This document shows positions 36,582 through 45,573 of a stretch of 64,000 bases of DNA, in pieces. Position numbers and translations under genes: made by a program. The notes under the pieces are model-generated. The model saw only the letters and a program-made list of their open reading frames with translations, did no database searches and had not been told where the DNA came from. Source of the stretch: Lachnospiraceae bacterium (lineage in GTDB: Bacteria > Bacillota > Clostridia > Lachnospirales > Lachnospiraceae); the NCBI GenBank assembly GCA_017450065.1, contig JAFSYI010000085.1, positions 62,001 through 126,000 on the forward strand, written 5' to 3'. Numbering within the stretch: the first letter of the stretch is position 1; the number at the start of each line of letters is the position of its first letter.

Positions 36582-37364
36582 ATGGATGAACAGCAGTTCA
36601 GAAAGATCATAATACAGTTAAGGGCTCTTGCAAAGAGCCAGGGGGAGACCATCTCAAAGGAACAGGTGCACAGCCGGTTCCTTCCTCTAAATGTTACGGA
36701 AGGACAGTTCCTTCTTATCTATAAGTATCTTAATGATGAGAAGGTAAAGCTGTATGAAACCGAAGCCGAGAGGCTTAAGGACACCTCAGCTTATGTATCC
36801 GGTACGGGCAGTGCCGAAAACAGGGTAAGATCCGATGATACAGACAATGAGTATCTTAAGATGTATATAGATGAGCTTAATTCAATGGATATTCCGGATG
36901 AAGAAGAAAGAATAAAGCTTATAGAATCGGCACTTAAGGACAAAGAAACGGCAGTCAGGGTTCTTCCTCCTCTTTACCTTAACAATGTGGTTGATGTTGC
37001 AAGACTGTATTCAGGACAGGGAGTTGCCGTGGAGGACCTTATAGGAGAAGGCAACATCGGAATACTTACCGCCGCGAATATGCTTGACATGTGTGAAACA
37101 GTGGCAGAAGTGGACGAATTCATGATGAAGATGATAATGGACTCCATGGAATCATTGGTAATTGAATCCCTGAATGATGACGAATTCGGTCTGAAGGTTG
37201 CGGAACGTGTCAATGACTTAAATGACAGGGCCCGGGAAATGGCTGAAGAACTCGAGCGGCTCGTTACAGTTGAAGACCTCGTAAAGGAGCTTGAAACAGA
37301 CGAGGAATATATAAGAGAGACCATAAGGCTTTCCGGCAATGCGATCGAATATATAAAAAAATAA
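36582..37364 (+). CDS. Truncated sigma-70-like protein lacking the promoter-binding regions
   Basis: 260 residues, acidic. The N-terminal 60 residues resemble sigma region 1.1 (ISKEQVHSRFLPLNVTEGQ), residues about 92-125 region 1.2 (LKMYIDELNSMDIPDEEE), and about 129-170 regions 2.1-2.2 (NNVVDVARLYSGQGVAVEDLIGEGNIGI), the part that contacts the RNA polymerase beta-prime coiled coil. The residues for -10 recognition (2.3-2.4) and the helix-turn-helix of region 4 are missing; the last part only recalls region 3 (TVEDLVKELETDEEYI). It could compete with sigma factors or be a structural relic. It is followed by the M16C protease gene. Confidence 0.75.
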   Translation: MDEQQFRKIIIQLRALAKSQGETISKEQVHSRFLPLNVTEGQFLLIYKYLNDEKVKLYETEAERLKDTSAYVSGTGSAENRVRSDDTDNEYLKMYIDELNSMDIPDEEERIKLIESALKDKETAVRVLPPLYLNNVVDVARLYSGQGVAVEDLIGEGNIGILTAANMLDMCETVAEVDEFMMKMIMDSMESLVIESLNDDEFGLKVAERVNDLNDRAREMAEELERLVTVEDLVKELETDEEYIRETIRLSGNAIEYIKK

Positions 37365-37429
37365 AAAATTCCTATAAAAATACAGGCGATTATCCGTATC
37401 ATTAACAGAACAGGAGGTAGAGCTTACAA

Positions 37430-40357
37430 ATGAGCTTCGAAAATGTAAAGAAACTGGACGCATATGAAGTCATAAAAGAAGAGAGGCTTAAGGATCTTAA
37501 GTCAGACGGATGTATATTAAGACACAAAAGATCCGGAGCAAGAATATGCCTTATATCCAATGATGATGACAACAAGGTCTTCTATATCGGATTTAAAACT
37601 CCCGCAAAGGACAGCACAGGTGTTCAGCATATAATGGAGCATTCCGTACTTTGCGGTTCAAAGAAGTATCCGGCAAAGGATCCTTTCGTTGAACTGGTGA
37701 AGGGTTCCCTTAATACCTTCCTTAATGCAATGACATACCCGGACAAGACCGTATATCCTGTCGCAAGCTGCAATGACAAGGATTTCGCCAATCTGATGGA
37801 TGTTTATCTCGATGCGGTATTTAATCCCAATGTATATGAAAGGCCGCAGATATTCAAACAGGAAGGCTGGCATTACGAGCTTAAGGATAAAGACGATCCG
37901 ATAAACATTAACGGTGTTGTATATAATGAAATGAAGGGAGTATTCTCATCTCCGGATGATATGCTTGACAGGGAGATATTTAATTCCCTTTTCCCTGACA
38001 CGGAGTATTCCAACGAATCCGGCGGCGATCCCGAATTCATCCCGACTCTTACCTATGATGCGTTTATTGATTTTCATAAGGGATTCTATCATCCTTCCAA
38101 CAGCTATATTTATCTTTACGGTAATATGGATATGGCCGAAAGGCTTGAATACCTCGACCGGGAATACCTTTCGGATTATGAGCATATAAATATTGACAGC
38201 AGCATAGGGCTGCAGAAGCCCTTTAGCGAAAAAATATGTGTAAATAAGAAATATTCGATAACAAGTGATGAGCCGCTTGAGGAGAATACATATCTTTCAT
38301 ATAACACCGTAGTCGATACAAGCCTCAACCGAGAGCTCTATATCGCATTCCAGATCCTTGAGTATACACTGCTCCTTGCACCGGGCGCCGTTCTTAAGCA
38401 GGCACTGCTTGACAAAGGTATCGGAAAGGATATCCAGAGCACCTATGAGAACGGAATATTCCAACCGTATTTTTCCGTAATATCAAAGAACACGAACGCA
38501 GACAGACTGGATGATTTCCTTGATACCATAAAGAGTGTATTAAACGATGCCGTTTCCAACGGACTTGACAAGAAATCGCTTCTTGCAGGCTTAAATGCAC
38601 TTGAGTTCAGATACAGGGAGGCGGATTTCGGTTCGTATCCCAAGGGTCTTATGTACGGCCTTCAGGCATTGGACAGCTGGCTCTATGATGATAAGGAACC
38701 CTTCATGCATATAGAGGCCAACGACACCTTTGCATTTCTCAGGGAGAAGGTTGATACGGATTATTTCGAGAACCTTATAAGGGAGTATCTTCTTGACAAT
38801 AAGCACAGCTCGGTAGTGATCCTTGAGCCCGAGCGCGGAATGACCGCGGCAATGGATAAGGAACTGGGCGACAGGCTTGCAAAATACAAGGATTCATTGT
38901 CGGAAGAAGATAAGGAAGCTCTTGTTAAAGATACGCAGGCGCTGCTTAAATATCAGGAGGAACCGAGTACAAAAGAGGAGCTTGAGACCATTCCGCTTCT
39001 TGAGATCTCGGATATCAGGAAGGAAGCCCTGCCGTATGAATACAATATTGATTATGTAGGCGCAACAACTGTACTCACGCATGATATTTACACAAACGGT
39101 ATCGGTTATCTTACGCTTTGTTTCGATATCCGCAATCTTCCGGATGAGCTTATTCCATATATTGGATTATACAGGAATATTTTCTCCTTTGTCAGCACGG
39201 CTTCCCACAGCTACGCAGACCTTGCCAGCGAGATAAATCTTAATACGGGCGGCATCACATCAGGTGTAAGCTGCTATCCCGATGCCAATGATACGGATAA
39301 ATACAGAATAATGTATGAGGTCAAGACAAAGGTTCTGTATGACAGGCTTCCGTTTGCGTTTGAAATAATAAATGAGATCATAAACACCTCCGATCTCGAT
39401 GACGACAAGAGACTTCTTGAAATACTGAATATGCTGAAATCAAGGCTTCAGGCAAATATGATCTCATCGGGACATTCCGTGGCAGTTATAAGGGCGATGT
39501 CTTCCTGCTCCGAAACCGCGGCACTTACGGAAAAGACCAGCGGTCTTGAGTTTTACAGATTCCTTGACGCGCTTTTGAATGACTATGAAAACCTGAAAAC
39601 GACATTCAAGAGCAGGCTTAAAGAGTTTGTAAAGACTGTGTTCAGACCTGAAAATCTGTTCGTAGATTATATAGCTGAACAAAGTCAGTATGAGAGACTG
39701 ATGATACTGACCGAAGGCTTCAAAAAGAAGCTGCATACCGAACCCATTTCAAAAAAAGCATATGCGATCAGTCTTAAGAAAGCAAAAGAAGGCTTCAAAA
39801 CCGGCGGCAAGGTTCAATACGTGGCCACTGCGGGCAATTTCATAAAACACGGTTATCCCTATACGGGAGCGCTCAAGGTTCTGAGAGTGATAATGAGCTA
39901 TGATTATCTTTGGATAAATGTGAGAGTCAAGGGCGGTGCATACGGATGCATGAATTCATATTCAAGAACCGGAGATACATACCTTACTTCATACAGAGAT
40001 CCCAATCTCAGGGATACTCTCGAAATTTACAAAGGGGCCGCTGAATATATAAGGAACTTTGATCCGGATGACAGGGATATGACTAAATATATAATAGGTG
40101 CAATATCAGATATGGATATCCCGCTGACTCCAAAGGCTAAGGGATTAAGAGCCATGAGCGCCTATCTTTCTCAGGACAGCTATGAAAATGCCCAGAAGGA
40201 ACGCGACGAGGTTCTCTCTGCCGACAGGGAGGCCATAAGAAAGCTTGCCGATTATGTGGATTCGGTTGTTAAGGATGAAAACATCTGTGTTCTTGGCTGT
40301 GAGGAAACCATTGAAAAAGAAGCGGGACTGTTTGATAAGACAGAGACTCTGTTATAA
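37430..40357 (+). CDS. M16C-family zinc metalloprotease (presequence protease/insulinase-like)
   Basis: 975 residues. The inverted zinc motif HxxEH is at residues 67-71 (QHIMEHSVLCG), followed downstream by the third ligand region (NGVVYNEMKGVFSS). The four-domain length of about 970 residues and SLNTFLNAMTYPDKTVYP match the M16C group, which forms a closed chamber and degrades peptides, including presequences in mitochondria. No signal peptide is present, so it should clear peptides in the cytoplasm. A strong AGGAGGT precedes ATG 37430. The DUF4349 lipoprotein starts 12 bases after the stop. Confidence 0.94.
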   Translation: MSFENVKKLDAYEVIKEERLKDLKSDGCILRHKRSGARICLISNDDDNKVFYIGFKTPAKDSTGVQHIMEHSVLCGSKKYPAKDPFVELVKGSLNTFLNAMTYPDKTVYPVASCNDKDFANLMDVYLDAVFNPNVYERPQIFKQEGWHYELKDKDDPININGVVYNEMKGVFSSPDDMLDREIFNSLFPDTEYSNESGGDPEFIPTLTYDAFIDFHKGFYHPSNSYIYLYGNMDMAERLEYLDREYLSDYEHINIDSSIGLQKPFSEKICVNKKYSITSDEPLEENTYLSYNTVVDTSLNRELYIAFQILEYTLLLAPGAVLKQALLDKGIGKDIQSTYENGIFQPYFSVISKNTNADRLDDFLDTIKSVLNDAVSNGLDKKSLLAGLNALEFRYREADFGSYPKGLMYGLQALDSWLYDDKEPFMHIEANDTFAFLREKVDTDYFENLIREYLLDNKHSSVVILEPERGMTAAMDKELGDRLAKYKDSLSEEDKEALVKDTQALLKYQEEPSTKEELETIPLLEISDIRKEALPYEYNIDYVGATTVLTHDIYTNGIGYLTLCFDIRNLPDELIPYIGLYRNIFSFVSTASHSYADLASEINLNTGGITSGVSCYPDANDTDKYRIMYEVKTKVLYDRLPFAFEIINEIINTSDLDDDKRLLEILNMLKSRLQANMISSGHSVAVIRAMSSCSETAALTEKTSGLEFYRFLDALLNDYENLKTTFKSRLKEFVKTVFRPENLFVDYIAEQSQYERLMILTEGFKKKLHTEPISKKAYAISLKKAKEGFKTGGKVQYVATAGNFIKHGYPYTGALKVLRVIMSYDYLWINVRVKGGAYGCMNSYSRTGDTYLTSYRDPNLRDTLEIYKGAAEYIRNFDPDDRDMTKYIIGAISDMDIPLTPKAKGLRAMSAYLSQDSYENAQKERDEVLSADREAIRKLADYVDSVVKDENICVLGCEETIEKEAGLFDKTETLL

Positions 40358-40369
40358 GGAGGGAAAACG

Positions 40370-41536
40370 ATGAAAAAGATGCTTAATACCATTCTTGCGA
40401 TAATGACAGCAGCAGCTCTTGCAGGATGCGGAAGCAGTAGCGATTCCGCCTCAACATATGCCGCAGACAGCGATGTCAATTCATATGCCAAGGCCGAAGC
40501 GGCTCCGGCAGCAGAAGAATATTATGACGGATATGAGGATTATGAATACGAATATCCAAGCGAACCGATGGCTTCCGAAACAACTGCAGACACCGCTGCA
40601 ATGGGAAAGCAGGCTGCTTTCGACGGCGGAAACGAAGCTGATCCGATAACCGAGGAAGATGTGGAAAGCGCTGCATCCGAAAAGGTCAACCGTATGCTCA
40701 TAAAGAATGTCTATATGGAGGTGGAATCCGAAAATGTAGACGCCATGGTTAAGAATGTTGAAAAACAGGTTGATGAACTCGGAGGGTATATCGAAAGCAA
40801 CAACATTAACAATACGAAGTATTCGAACTCCGAGAGAAAGACAGCCACGATAGTTGCCCGCGTTCCTGTAGACAGGCTTGACGGCTTTGTCAACGAGGTG
40901 GAAGGCCAGTCCAATCTGCTTAATAAAAATACCAATGCAGAAGATGTGACCTTAAGATATGTAGATACAAAGGCCAAGCTTGAGAGCTACGAAACAGAAT
41001 ACGACAGACTGAATGAACTTCTCAGGCAGGCTGATGACCTTGATACAATAATAGCGCTTGAAGCAAGGCTTTCGGAGGTCAGGTACCAGATAGAATCATA
41101 CGGCTCACAGTTAAAGGCAATGAAAAATCAGGCGACCTACAGTACTGTTACGATAAGCATTACCCAGGTTATCGAATATACTCCGGTAGTTGTGGAGGAA
41201 AAGACCCGTCTTGAAAGAATGCGCGACGGCTTTATTTCAAACTGTAAGAGAGTATGGAACGGTCTGCTTGATTTCGGTGTCGGGCTTGTTGTGGCTCTTC
41301 CGGTACTGCTCGTATGGCTTGTGGTTATAGCAGTCATAGTTATAATAATAAGGCTTATAATAAAGAGCTTCAGAAAAAAGCATCCCAAAAAGGAGAAGCC
41401 GTCAAAACAGCCCAATCCCGCTTCGCTTGTTTCAAAACCGGGTGCACAGACCGCCGTACCCACCCACTCCGCTCAGAATGCCCAGCCTTCTGACACTGCC
41501 GGATTAAATAACCGGACATCTTCGGATGACAGGTAA
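40370..41536 (+). CDS. DUF4349 lipoprotein
   Basis: 388 residues. A lipoprotein signal peptide ends in the lipobox LAGC with Cys20 as the lipid-attached residue. An acidic low-complexity stretch (about 25-90) leads into the DUF4349 domain (about 100-285: MLIKNVYMEVESENVDAM, ARVPVDRLDGFVNEV, LRYVDTKAKLESYETEYDRL), which contains a coiled coil. A second hydrophobic helix at about 308-335 is followed by a basic Pro/Lys-rich cytoplasmic tail, so the protein is anchored at both ends. The function of the family is unknown. AAGGAGG precedes ATG 40370. Confidence 0.9.
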   Translation: MKKMLNTILAIMTAAALAGCGSSSDSASTYAADSDVNSYAKAEAAPAAEEYYDGYEDYEYEYPSEPMASETTADTAAMGKQAAFDGGNEADPITEEDVESAASEKVNRMLIKNVYMEVESENVDAMVKNVEKQVDELGGYIESNNINNTKYSNSERKTATIVARVPVDRLDGFVNEVEGQSNLLNKNTNAEDVTLRYVDTKAKLESYETEYDRLNELLRQADDLDTIIALEARLSEVRYQIESYGSQLKAMKNQATYSTVTISITQVIEYTPVVVEEKTRLERMRDGFISNCKRVWNGLLDFGVGLVVALPVLLVWLVVIAVIVIIIRLIIKSFRKKHPKKEKPSKQPNPASLVSKPGAQTAVPTHSAQNAQPSDTAGLNNRTSSDDR

Positions 41537-41563
41537 GCATAAAATATACAGACACGGAAAGCA

Positions 41564-42487
41564 ATGAAAGAGAATATTGAAAAGAGATCAGGCTTTGCTG
41601 CTATAATAGGACGTCCTAATGTAGGTAAATCAACTCTTATGAACCGGATCATAGGTCAGAAGATAGCCATAACCAGCAGCAAGCCCCAGACAACAAGGAA
41701 CCGTATCCGGACGGTGTATACTTCGGAAAAAGGACAGATAGTCTTTCTTGACACTCCGGGGATACACAAGGCGAAAAACAGACTCGGTGAATATATGGTA
41801 AAGTCCGTTAATATGGCCATCAGGGATGTGGATGTAATATTATGGCTTGTTGAAGCCTCAAAAAAGATCGGTCCAACAGACAGAAGCATATCCGAAAAAC
41901 TCAGGGGAATAAACATCCCCGTAATTCTGGTCATTAACAAGATCGATAAGGTGAGCAGGGATGAGCTGTTTGAGATCACGGATACACTGAAGGAATTATG
42001 CGATTTTTCGGAGCTGGTACCTGTAAGCGCCATTAATGGTGACAATACAGATACCCTTATCGATCAGATATTTAAATATCTGCCTTACGGTCAGCCTTTC
42101 TACGATGAAGACACCGTAACTGACCAGCCGGTGAAACAGATTACTGCCGAGCTCATCAGGGAGAAAGCACTAAAATGTCTTGACGAGGAAATACCGCACG
42201 GTATTGCCGTAACGGTTGAACGTATGAAATATGATAAGGATATCGTTCATGTTGACGCAACGATAATATGTGAAAGGGATTCTCACAAGGGCATGATCAT
42301 CGGTAAGCAGGGGCAGATGCTCAAGAAGATCGGATCCGCCGCAAGATATGAGATCGAGCAGCTCGTTGAAGGCAGGGTGAATCTCAAGCTCTGGGTTAAG
42401 GTCCGGAAAGACTGGCGGGATTCTGATGTTCTTCTTAAGAACTTCGGATATGACAGCAAAGAGCTGTCAGACGGTGATACCGAATGA
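41564..42487 (+). CDS. era: GTPase Era
   Basis: 307 residues, the standard Era length. The GTPase motifs are GRPNVGKST (G1), DTPGIHKAKN (G3) and NKID (G4), followed by a C-terminal KH domain with the RNA-binding GKQGQMLKKIG loop. Era binds the 3' end of 16S rRNA and helps assemble the 30S subunit. recO follows after 48 bases; the era-recO order is widely conserved in Firmicutes. Confidence 0.97.
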   Translation: MKENIEKRSGFAAIIGRPNVGKSTLMNRIIGQKIAITSSKPQTTRNRIRTVYTSEKGQIVFLDTPGIHKAKNRLGEYMVKSVNMAIRDVDVILWLVEASKKIGPTDRSISEKLRGINIPVILVINKIDKVSRDELFEITDTLKELCDFSELVPVSAINGDNTDTLIDQIFKYLPYGQPFYDEDTVTDQPVKQITAELIREKALKCLDEEIPHGIAVTVERMKYDKDIVHVDATIICERDSHKGMIIGKQGQMLKKIGSAARYEIEQLVEGRVNLKLWVKVRKDWRDSDVLLKNFGYDSKELSDGDTE

Positions 42488-42535
42488 TCATTCTTAACCC
42501 CTGAAAAGAACAGGACAGGGAAACGGTAAATAATA

Positions 42536-43186
42536 ATGCGTGAATATGTGATTGCGACGGGAATGGTCTTAGAGGCCACTCCCGTCAATGATTATGACAG
42601 AAGAACCGTTATACTCACCAGGGAATTCGGTAAGATCACAGCTTTCGGCAAGGGCGCAAGAAAGCCCGGCAATAAGCTGCTTGCCGTGACCAATCCCTTC
42701 GTATTCGGCGATTTCAAGCTGTATGAAGGAAAGAATGCGTATACTCTTGTCGATGCGGATATATCCTTTTATTTTGAGGAGCTGCGCACTGATTATGAGA
42801 GTGCCTACATGGGTATGTATTTTCTTGAATATGCCTCATTTTATACGAGAGAGAACAATGATGAGCTTATGATGCTCAAGCTTCTCTTTCAGTCCGTCAG
42901 AGCCCTTACAAAGCCTTCGGTTGACAACAGGCTTGTAAGAGCGGTATTTGAGATAAAAGCAGTGGTCGTTAACGGCGAATATCCCGGTATCCCCACAGAC
43001 AGGAATTTTCTTCCCGGAACCCTGAGAGCTCTTGACCACATCGTCAATTCATCCATAGAGCATCTCTTTGGCTTCACCGTAACCGTGGATATTATTAACG
43101 AACTTCTTTATCTTGGCGCACTGTATAGGAAACGTGTCGTTGACAGGCCGTTTAAATCACTCGAAATTATTGATTTTGTCGGTTGA
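42536..43186 (+). CDS. recO: DNA repair protein RecO
   Basis: 216 residues, slightly short for RecO (about 240-250). The N-terminal OB-fold is clear (TGMVLEATPVNDYDRRTVILTREFGKITAFGKGARKP split over the first 45 residues), with the helical C-terminal part shortened and without the zinc-binding cysteines seen in many homologues. RecO loads RecA with RecR. ATG 42536 lacks a strong Shine-Dalgarno. The dispersed-repeat fragment begins 25 bases beyond the stop. A shortened tail is possible as a consequence of repeat insertion but not demonstrable here. Confidence 0.9.
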   Translation: MREYVIATGMVLEATPVNDYDRRTVILTREFGKITAFGKGARKPGNKLLAVTNPFVFGDFKLYEGKNAYTLVDADISFYFEELRTDYESAYMGMYFLEYASFYTRENNDELMMLKLLFQSVRALTKPSVDNRLVRAVFEIKAVVVNGEYPGIPTDRNFLPGTLRALDHIVNSSIEHLFGFTVTVDIINELLYLGALYRKRVVDRPFKSLEIIDFVG

Positions 43187-43210
43187 AATTACAGCCCCCA
43201 TTTGATATGA

Positions 43211-43310
43211 TAACTATTCGGGACAGCACATATATTTTAAAATATGAACCGTCAGGCCTGCGACGCGAAGCTGGTCCTTCAGGGCTTGTAAGGGGCATAT
43301 TTTGTATCTT
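43211..43310. repeat. Partial MITE-like repeat between recO and a lipoprotein gene
   Basis: 43211-43254 matches one end of the 7330-7470 element (reverse complement) at 41 of 44 positions, including the terminal TAACTATTC. After about 29 extra GC-rich bases the match resumes at 43284-43303 (GCTTGTAAGGGGCATATTTT, 19 of 20) and then fades. The far terminal repeat is missing. The match stretch is open in frame with the lipoprotein downstream but is not considered part of it. Confidence 0.82.
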
Positions 43311-43329
43311 GGAAACCGGAAGTGATACA

Positions 43330-43956
43330 TTGACAGATTACACATTTTCCATCACAAAAAAAATCATATATCTCACAAAGGTTTTGATCCTTCTGTTCAT
43401 TATGTCTTTATTCACGGGCTGCGGAAATAATGAGGAGGACTTTGCTGAAACTGCGATCATTATAAACAGCAAAGGCGTAGTGACTAATGAGATCGTCGAA
43501 CCCTTTGACAAGTCCTATTATGACGAGAACGAATTAAGGGACATAATCGACAAGGAACTGACGGGTTACTGCCGGAGTATCAACGATGAGGAGGCATGCA
43601 GGCTTGATTCGCTGAGCGTGCGCGAGGGAGTTGCTACTGCCAGGATCGTATTTTCAGACTATAATTCCTATGCCGGTTTTAATGAAGTGGATTTCTTCTA
43701 CGGGACGATAAATGAAGCCATGGAGAAGGGATATCCTACAGATGTCACCCTGAAAAGCTCTGAGGATGATTCGACTATAAGCAGATATGAATTTGAAGCG
43801 CTCGGTGAGAAGAGGCTTGTAGTTGTAAGCGAACCGGTACTCGTTAAACTGCCCGGGAAGATTGCCTATACAACGGCAAATATCGATCTTATCGACAGAT
43901 CCAGCGCAAGGATGGCCTCCGATTCGGTCGGTGTCGGATATATTGTATTAAAATAA
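43330..43956 (+). CDS. Predicted lipoprotein of unknown function (GerMN-like possibility)
   Basis: 208 residues. From TTG 43330 the protein has a short positive N-region, a hydrophobic core (LTKVLILLFIMSLF) and the lipobox FTGC with Cys31. The open frame reaches back to 43183, but residues before this point are encoded by the repeat fragment and do not look like a signal peptide. GGAAG lies about nine bases before the TTG. The mature part has an alpha-beta composition; similarity to GerMN-type domains is only a possibility and no function is assigned. It sits between recO and glyS and is followed by a modest terminator. Confidence 0.75.
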   Translation: MTDYTFSITKKIIYLTKVLILLFIMSLFTGCGNNEEDFAETAIIINSKGVVTNEIVEPFDKSYYDENELRDIIDKELTGYCRSINDEEACRLDSLSVREGVATARIVFSDYNSYAGFNEVDFFYGTINEAMEKGYPTDVTLKSSEDDSTISRYEFEALGEKRLVVVSEPVLVKLPGKIAYTTANIDLIDRSSARMASDSVGVGYIVLK

Positions 43957-43966
43957 ACACAGCAGT

Positions 43967-43989
43967 AAGGCCGTCCTTCAGACGGTTTT
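43967..43989 (+). terminator. Terminator after the lipoprotein gene
   Basis: Nine-pair stem with two G-T pairs (43967-43975 with 43981-43989), core CCGTC/GACGG, loop CTTCA, the T run forming the last part of the right arm. Modest strength. Confidence 0.6.
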
Positions 43990-44022
43990 AATTAAACATC
44001 CAAAAAGAAAGAGGATAATGAA

Positions 44023-45420
44023 ATGGAAAAATCAATGGACAAGATCGTAGCACTGGCCAAAAACAGAGGCTTCGTTCATCCCGGCTCCGAAATATACGGA
44101 GGACTTGCAAATACATGGGATTACGGAGTTCTCGGTGTAGAGCTGAAAAACAATGTAAAAAAAGCATGGTGGCAGAAATTCATTCAGGAGAATCCATATA
44201 ATGTCGGAATAGACTGTGCAATCCTTATGAATCCACAGACATGGATAGCATCCGGGCATCTTGGCAGCTTCTCGGATCCTCTTATGGACTGTAAGGCATG
44301 TCATGAAAGATTCCGTGCCGACCAGCTGATTGAGAATTACTGTGCTCAGAAGGGTATCACTCCTGATTCAAGCGTTGACGGATGGAGCAATGAAAAGATG
44401 AAGGAATTTGTGGATACAAACAAAATTCCCTGTCCCTCATGCGGAAAGAATGATTTTACGGATATAAGGCAGTTCAATCTGATGTTCAAGACCTTCCAGG
44501 GCGTTACCGAGGACGCAAAGAATACCGTATATCTCCGTCCGGAAACGGCCCAGGGTATATTTGTCAACTTTAAGAATGTGCAGCGCACCTCGCGTAAGAA
44601 GGTTCCTTTCGGTATCGGCCAGATAGGAAAGAGCTTCAGGAACGAGATCACACCCGGTAACTTTACGTTCAGGACAAGGGAATTCGAGCAGATGGAGCTT
44701 GAGTTCTTCTGCAAACCCGGAACCCAGACCGAATGGTTCGGATACTGGCGTGAATTCTGCTATAAATGGCTTCTTTCACTTGGTATAAAAGAAGAGAATC
44801 TCAGACTTCGCGATCATGATCCCGAGGAGCTTTCTTTCTACAGCGATCATACTACCGATATTGAGTACGCATTCCCGTTTACCGACTGGGGAGAGCTGTG
44901 GGGAATCGCTTCACGTACCGATTACGATCTTACACAGCATCAGAATACGAGCCACGAATCAATGGAATACTTCGATGATGAGACTAACGAGAAGTATATT
45001 CCTTACGTTGTTGAGCCTTCGCTCGGAGCAGACAGGGTTGTGCTTGCTTTTCTTTGCGAAGCCTATGATGAAGAGGTACTGGATGAGGAGAGGAATGATG
45101 TACGTACCGTTCTTCATTTCCATCCCGCTCTGGCTCCGGTTAAGATAGGTGTACTTCCTCTTTCCAAAAAGCTTAACGAAGGCGCCGAAAAGATCTATAC
45201 CGGACTCTGCAAAAAGTATAACTGTGAGTTCGATGACAGAGGAAATATCGGAAAGAGATACAGAAGACAGGATGAGATCGGAACACCTTTCTGCGTGACC
45301 TATGACTTTGATTCGGAGAATGACGGAGCTGTTACGGTACGTGACAGGGATACGATGGAGCAGGAAAGAGTAAAGATAGAAGATCTTGAAAAATATTTCG
45401 AAGATAAATTCACATTTTAG
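44023..45420 (+). CDS. glyS: Glycyl-tRNA synthetase, homodimeric class II type
   Basis: 465 residues, the single-chain (alpha2) GlyRS of Firmicutes. Motif 2 lies in [13 protein letters not shown] with [14 protein letters not shown], motif 3 in [11 protein letters not shown]; a zinc-ribbon-like insertion has CKACHERF and [11 protein letters not shown]-terminal anticodon-binding domain ends the protein. A GAGG Shine-Dalgarno precedes ATG 44023. No T-box leader was found in the 66 bases upstream. A strong terminator follows the stop. Confidence 0.97.
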   Translation: MEKSMDKIVALAKNRGFVHPGSEIYGGLANTWDYGVLGVELKNNVKKAWWQKFIQENPYNVGIDCAILMNPQTWIASGHLGSFSDPLMDCKACHERFRADQLIENYCAQKGITPDSSVDGWSNEKMKEFVDTNKIPCPSCGKNDFTDIRQFNLMFKTFQGVTEDAKNTVYLRPETAQGIFVNFKNVQRTSRKKVPFGIGQIGKSFRNEITPGNFTFRTREFEQMELEFFCKPGTQTEWFGYWREFCYKWLLSLGIKEENLRLRDHDPEELSFYSDHTTDIEYAFPFTDWGELWGIASRTDYDLTQHQNTSHESMEYFDDETNEKYIPYVVEPSLGADRVVLAFLCEAYDEEVLDEERNDVRTVLHFHPALAPVKIGVLPLSKKLNEGAEKIYTGLCKKYNCEFDDRGNIGKRYRRQDEIGTPFCVTYDFDSENDGAVTVRDRDTMEQERVKIEDLEKYFEDKFTF

Positions 45421-45460
45421 TTTTTGCAGCTGATTTAGACCGAATATACACGAATAATTG

Positions 45461-45499
45461 ACAGAAGCCTGTAAATTGTTTCAGGTTTCTGTTTTTTTG
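45461..45499 (+). terminator. Rho-independent terminator after glyS
   Basis: 11-bp stem with one G-T pair (ACAGAAGCCTG at 45461-45471 with 45482-45492), a ten-base loop and a run of seven T. Clear terminator. Confidence 0.92.
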
Positions 45500-45530
45500 T
45501 TCAATATATATGTATTTTTTGTCATTTTTT

Positions 45531-45539
45531 TGCTATAAT
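45531..45539 (+). promoter_or_regulatory. Extended -10 promoter of the HD-GYP gene
   Basis: TGCTATAAT gives the TGn extension and a perfect -10 hexamer after a T-rich stretch; the -35 position is weak. It lies about 35 bases before the GTG start. Confidence 0.6.
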
Positions 45540-45573
45540 GTTATTAAATTTTTTATAGGATGATGGTATAGAA

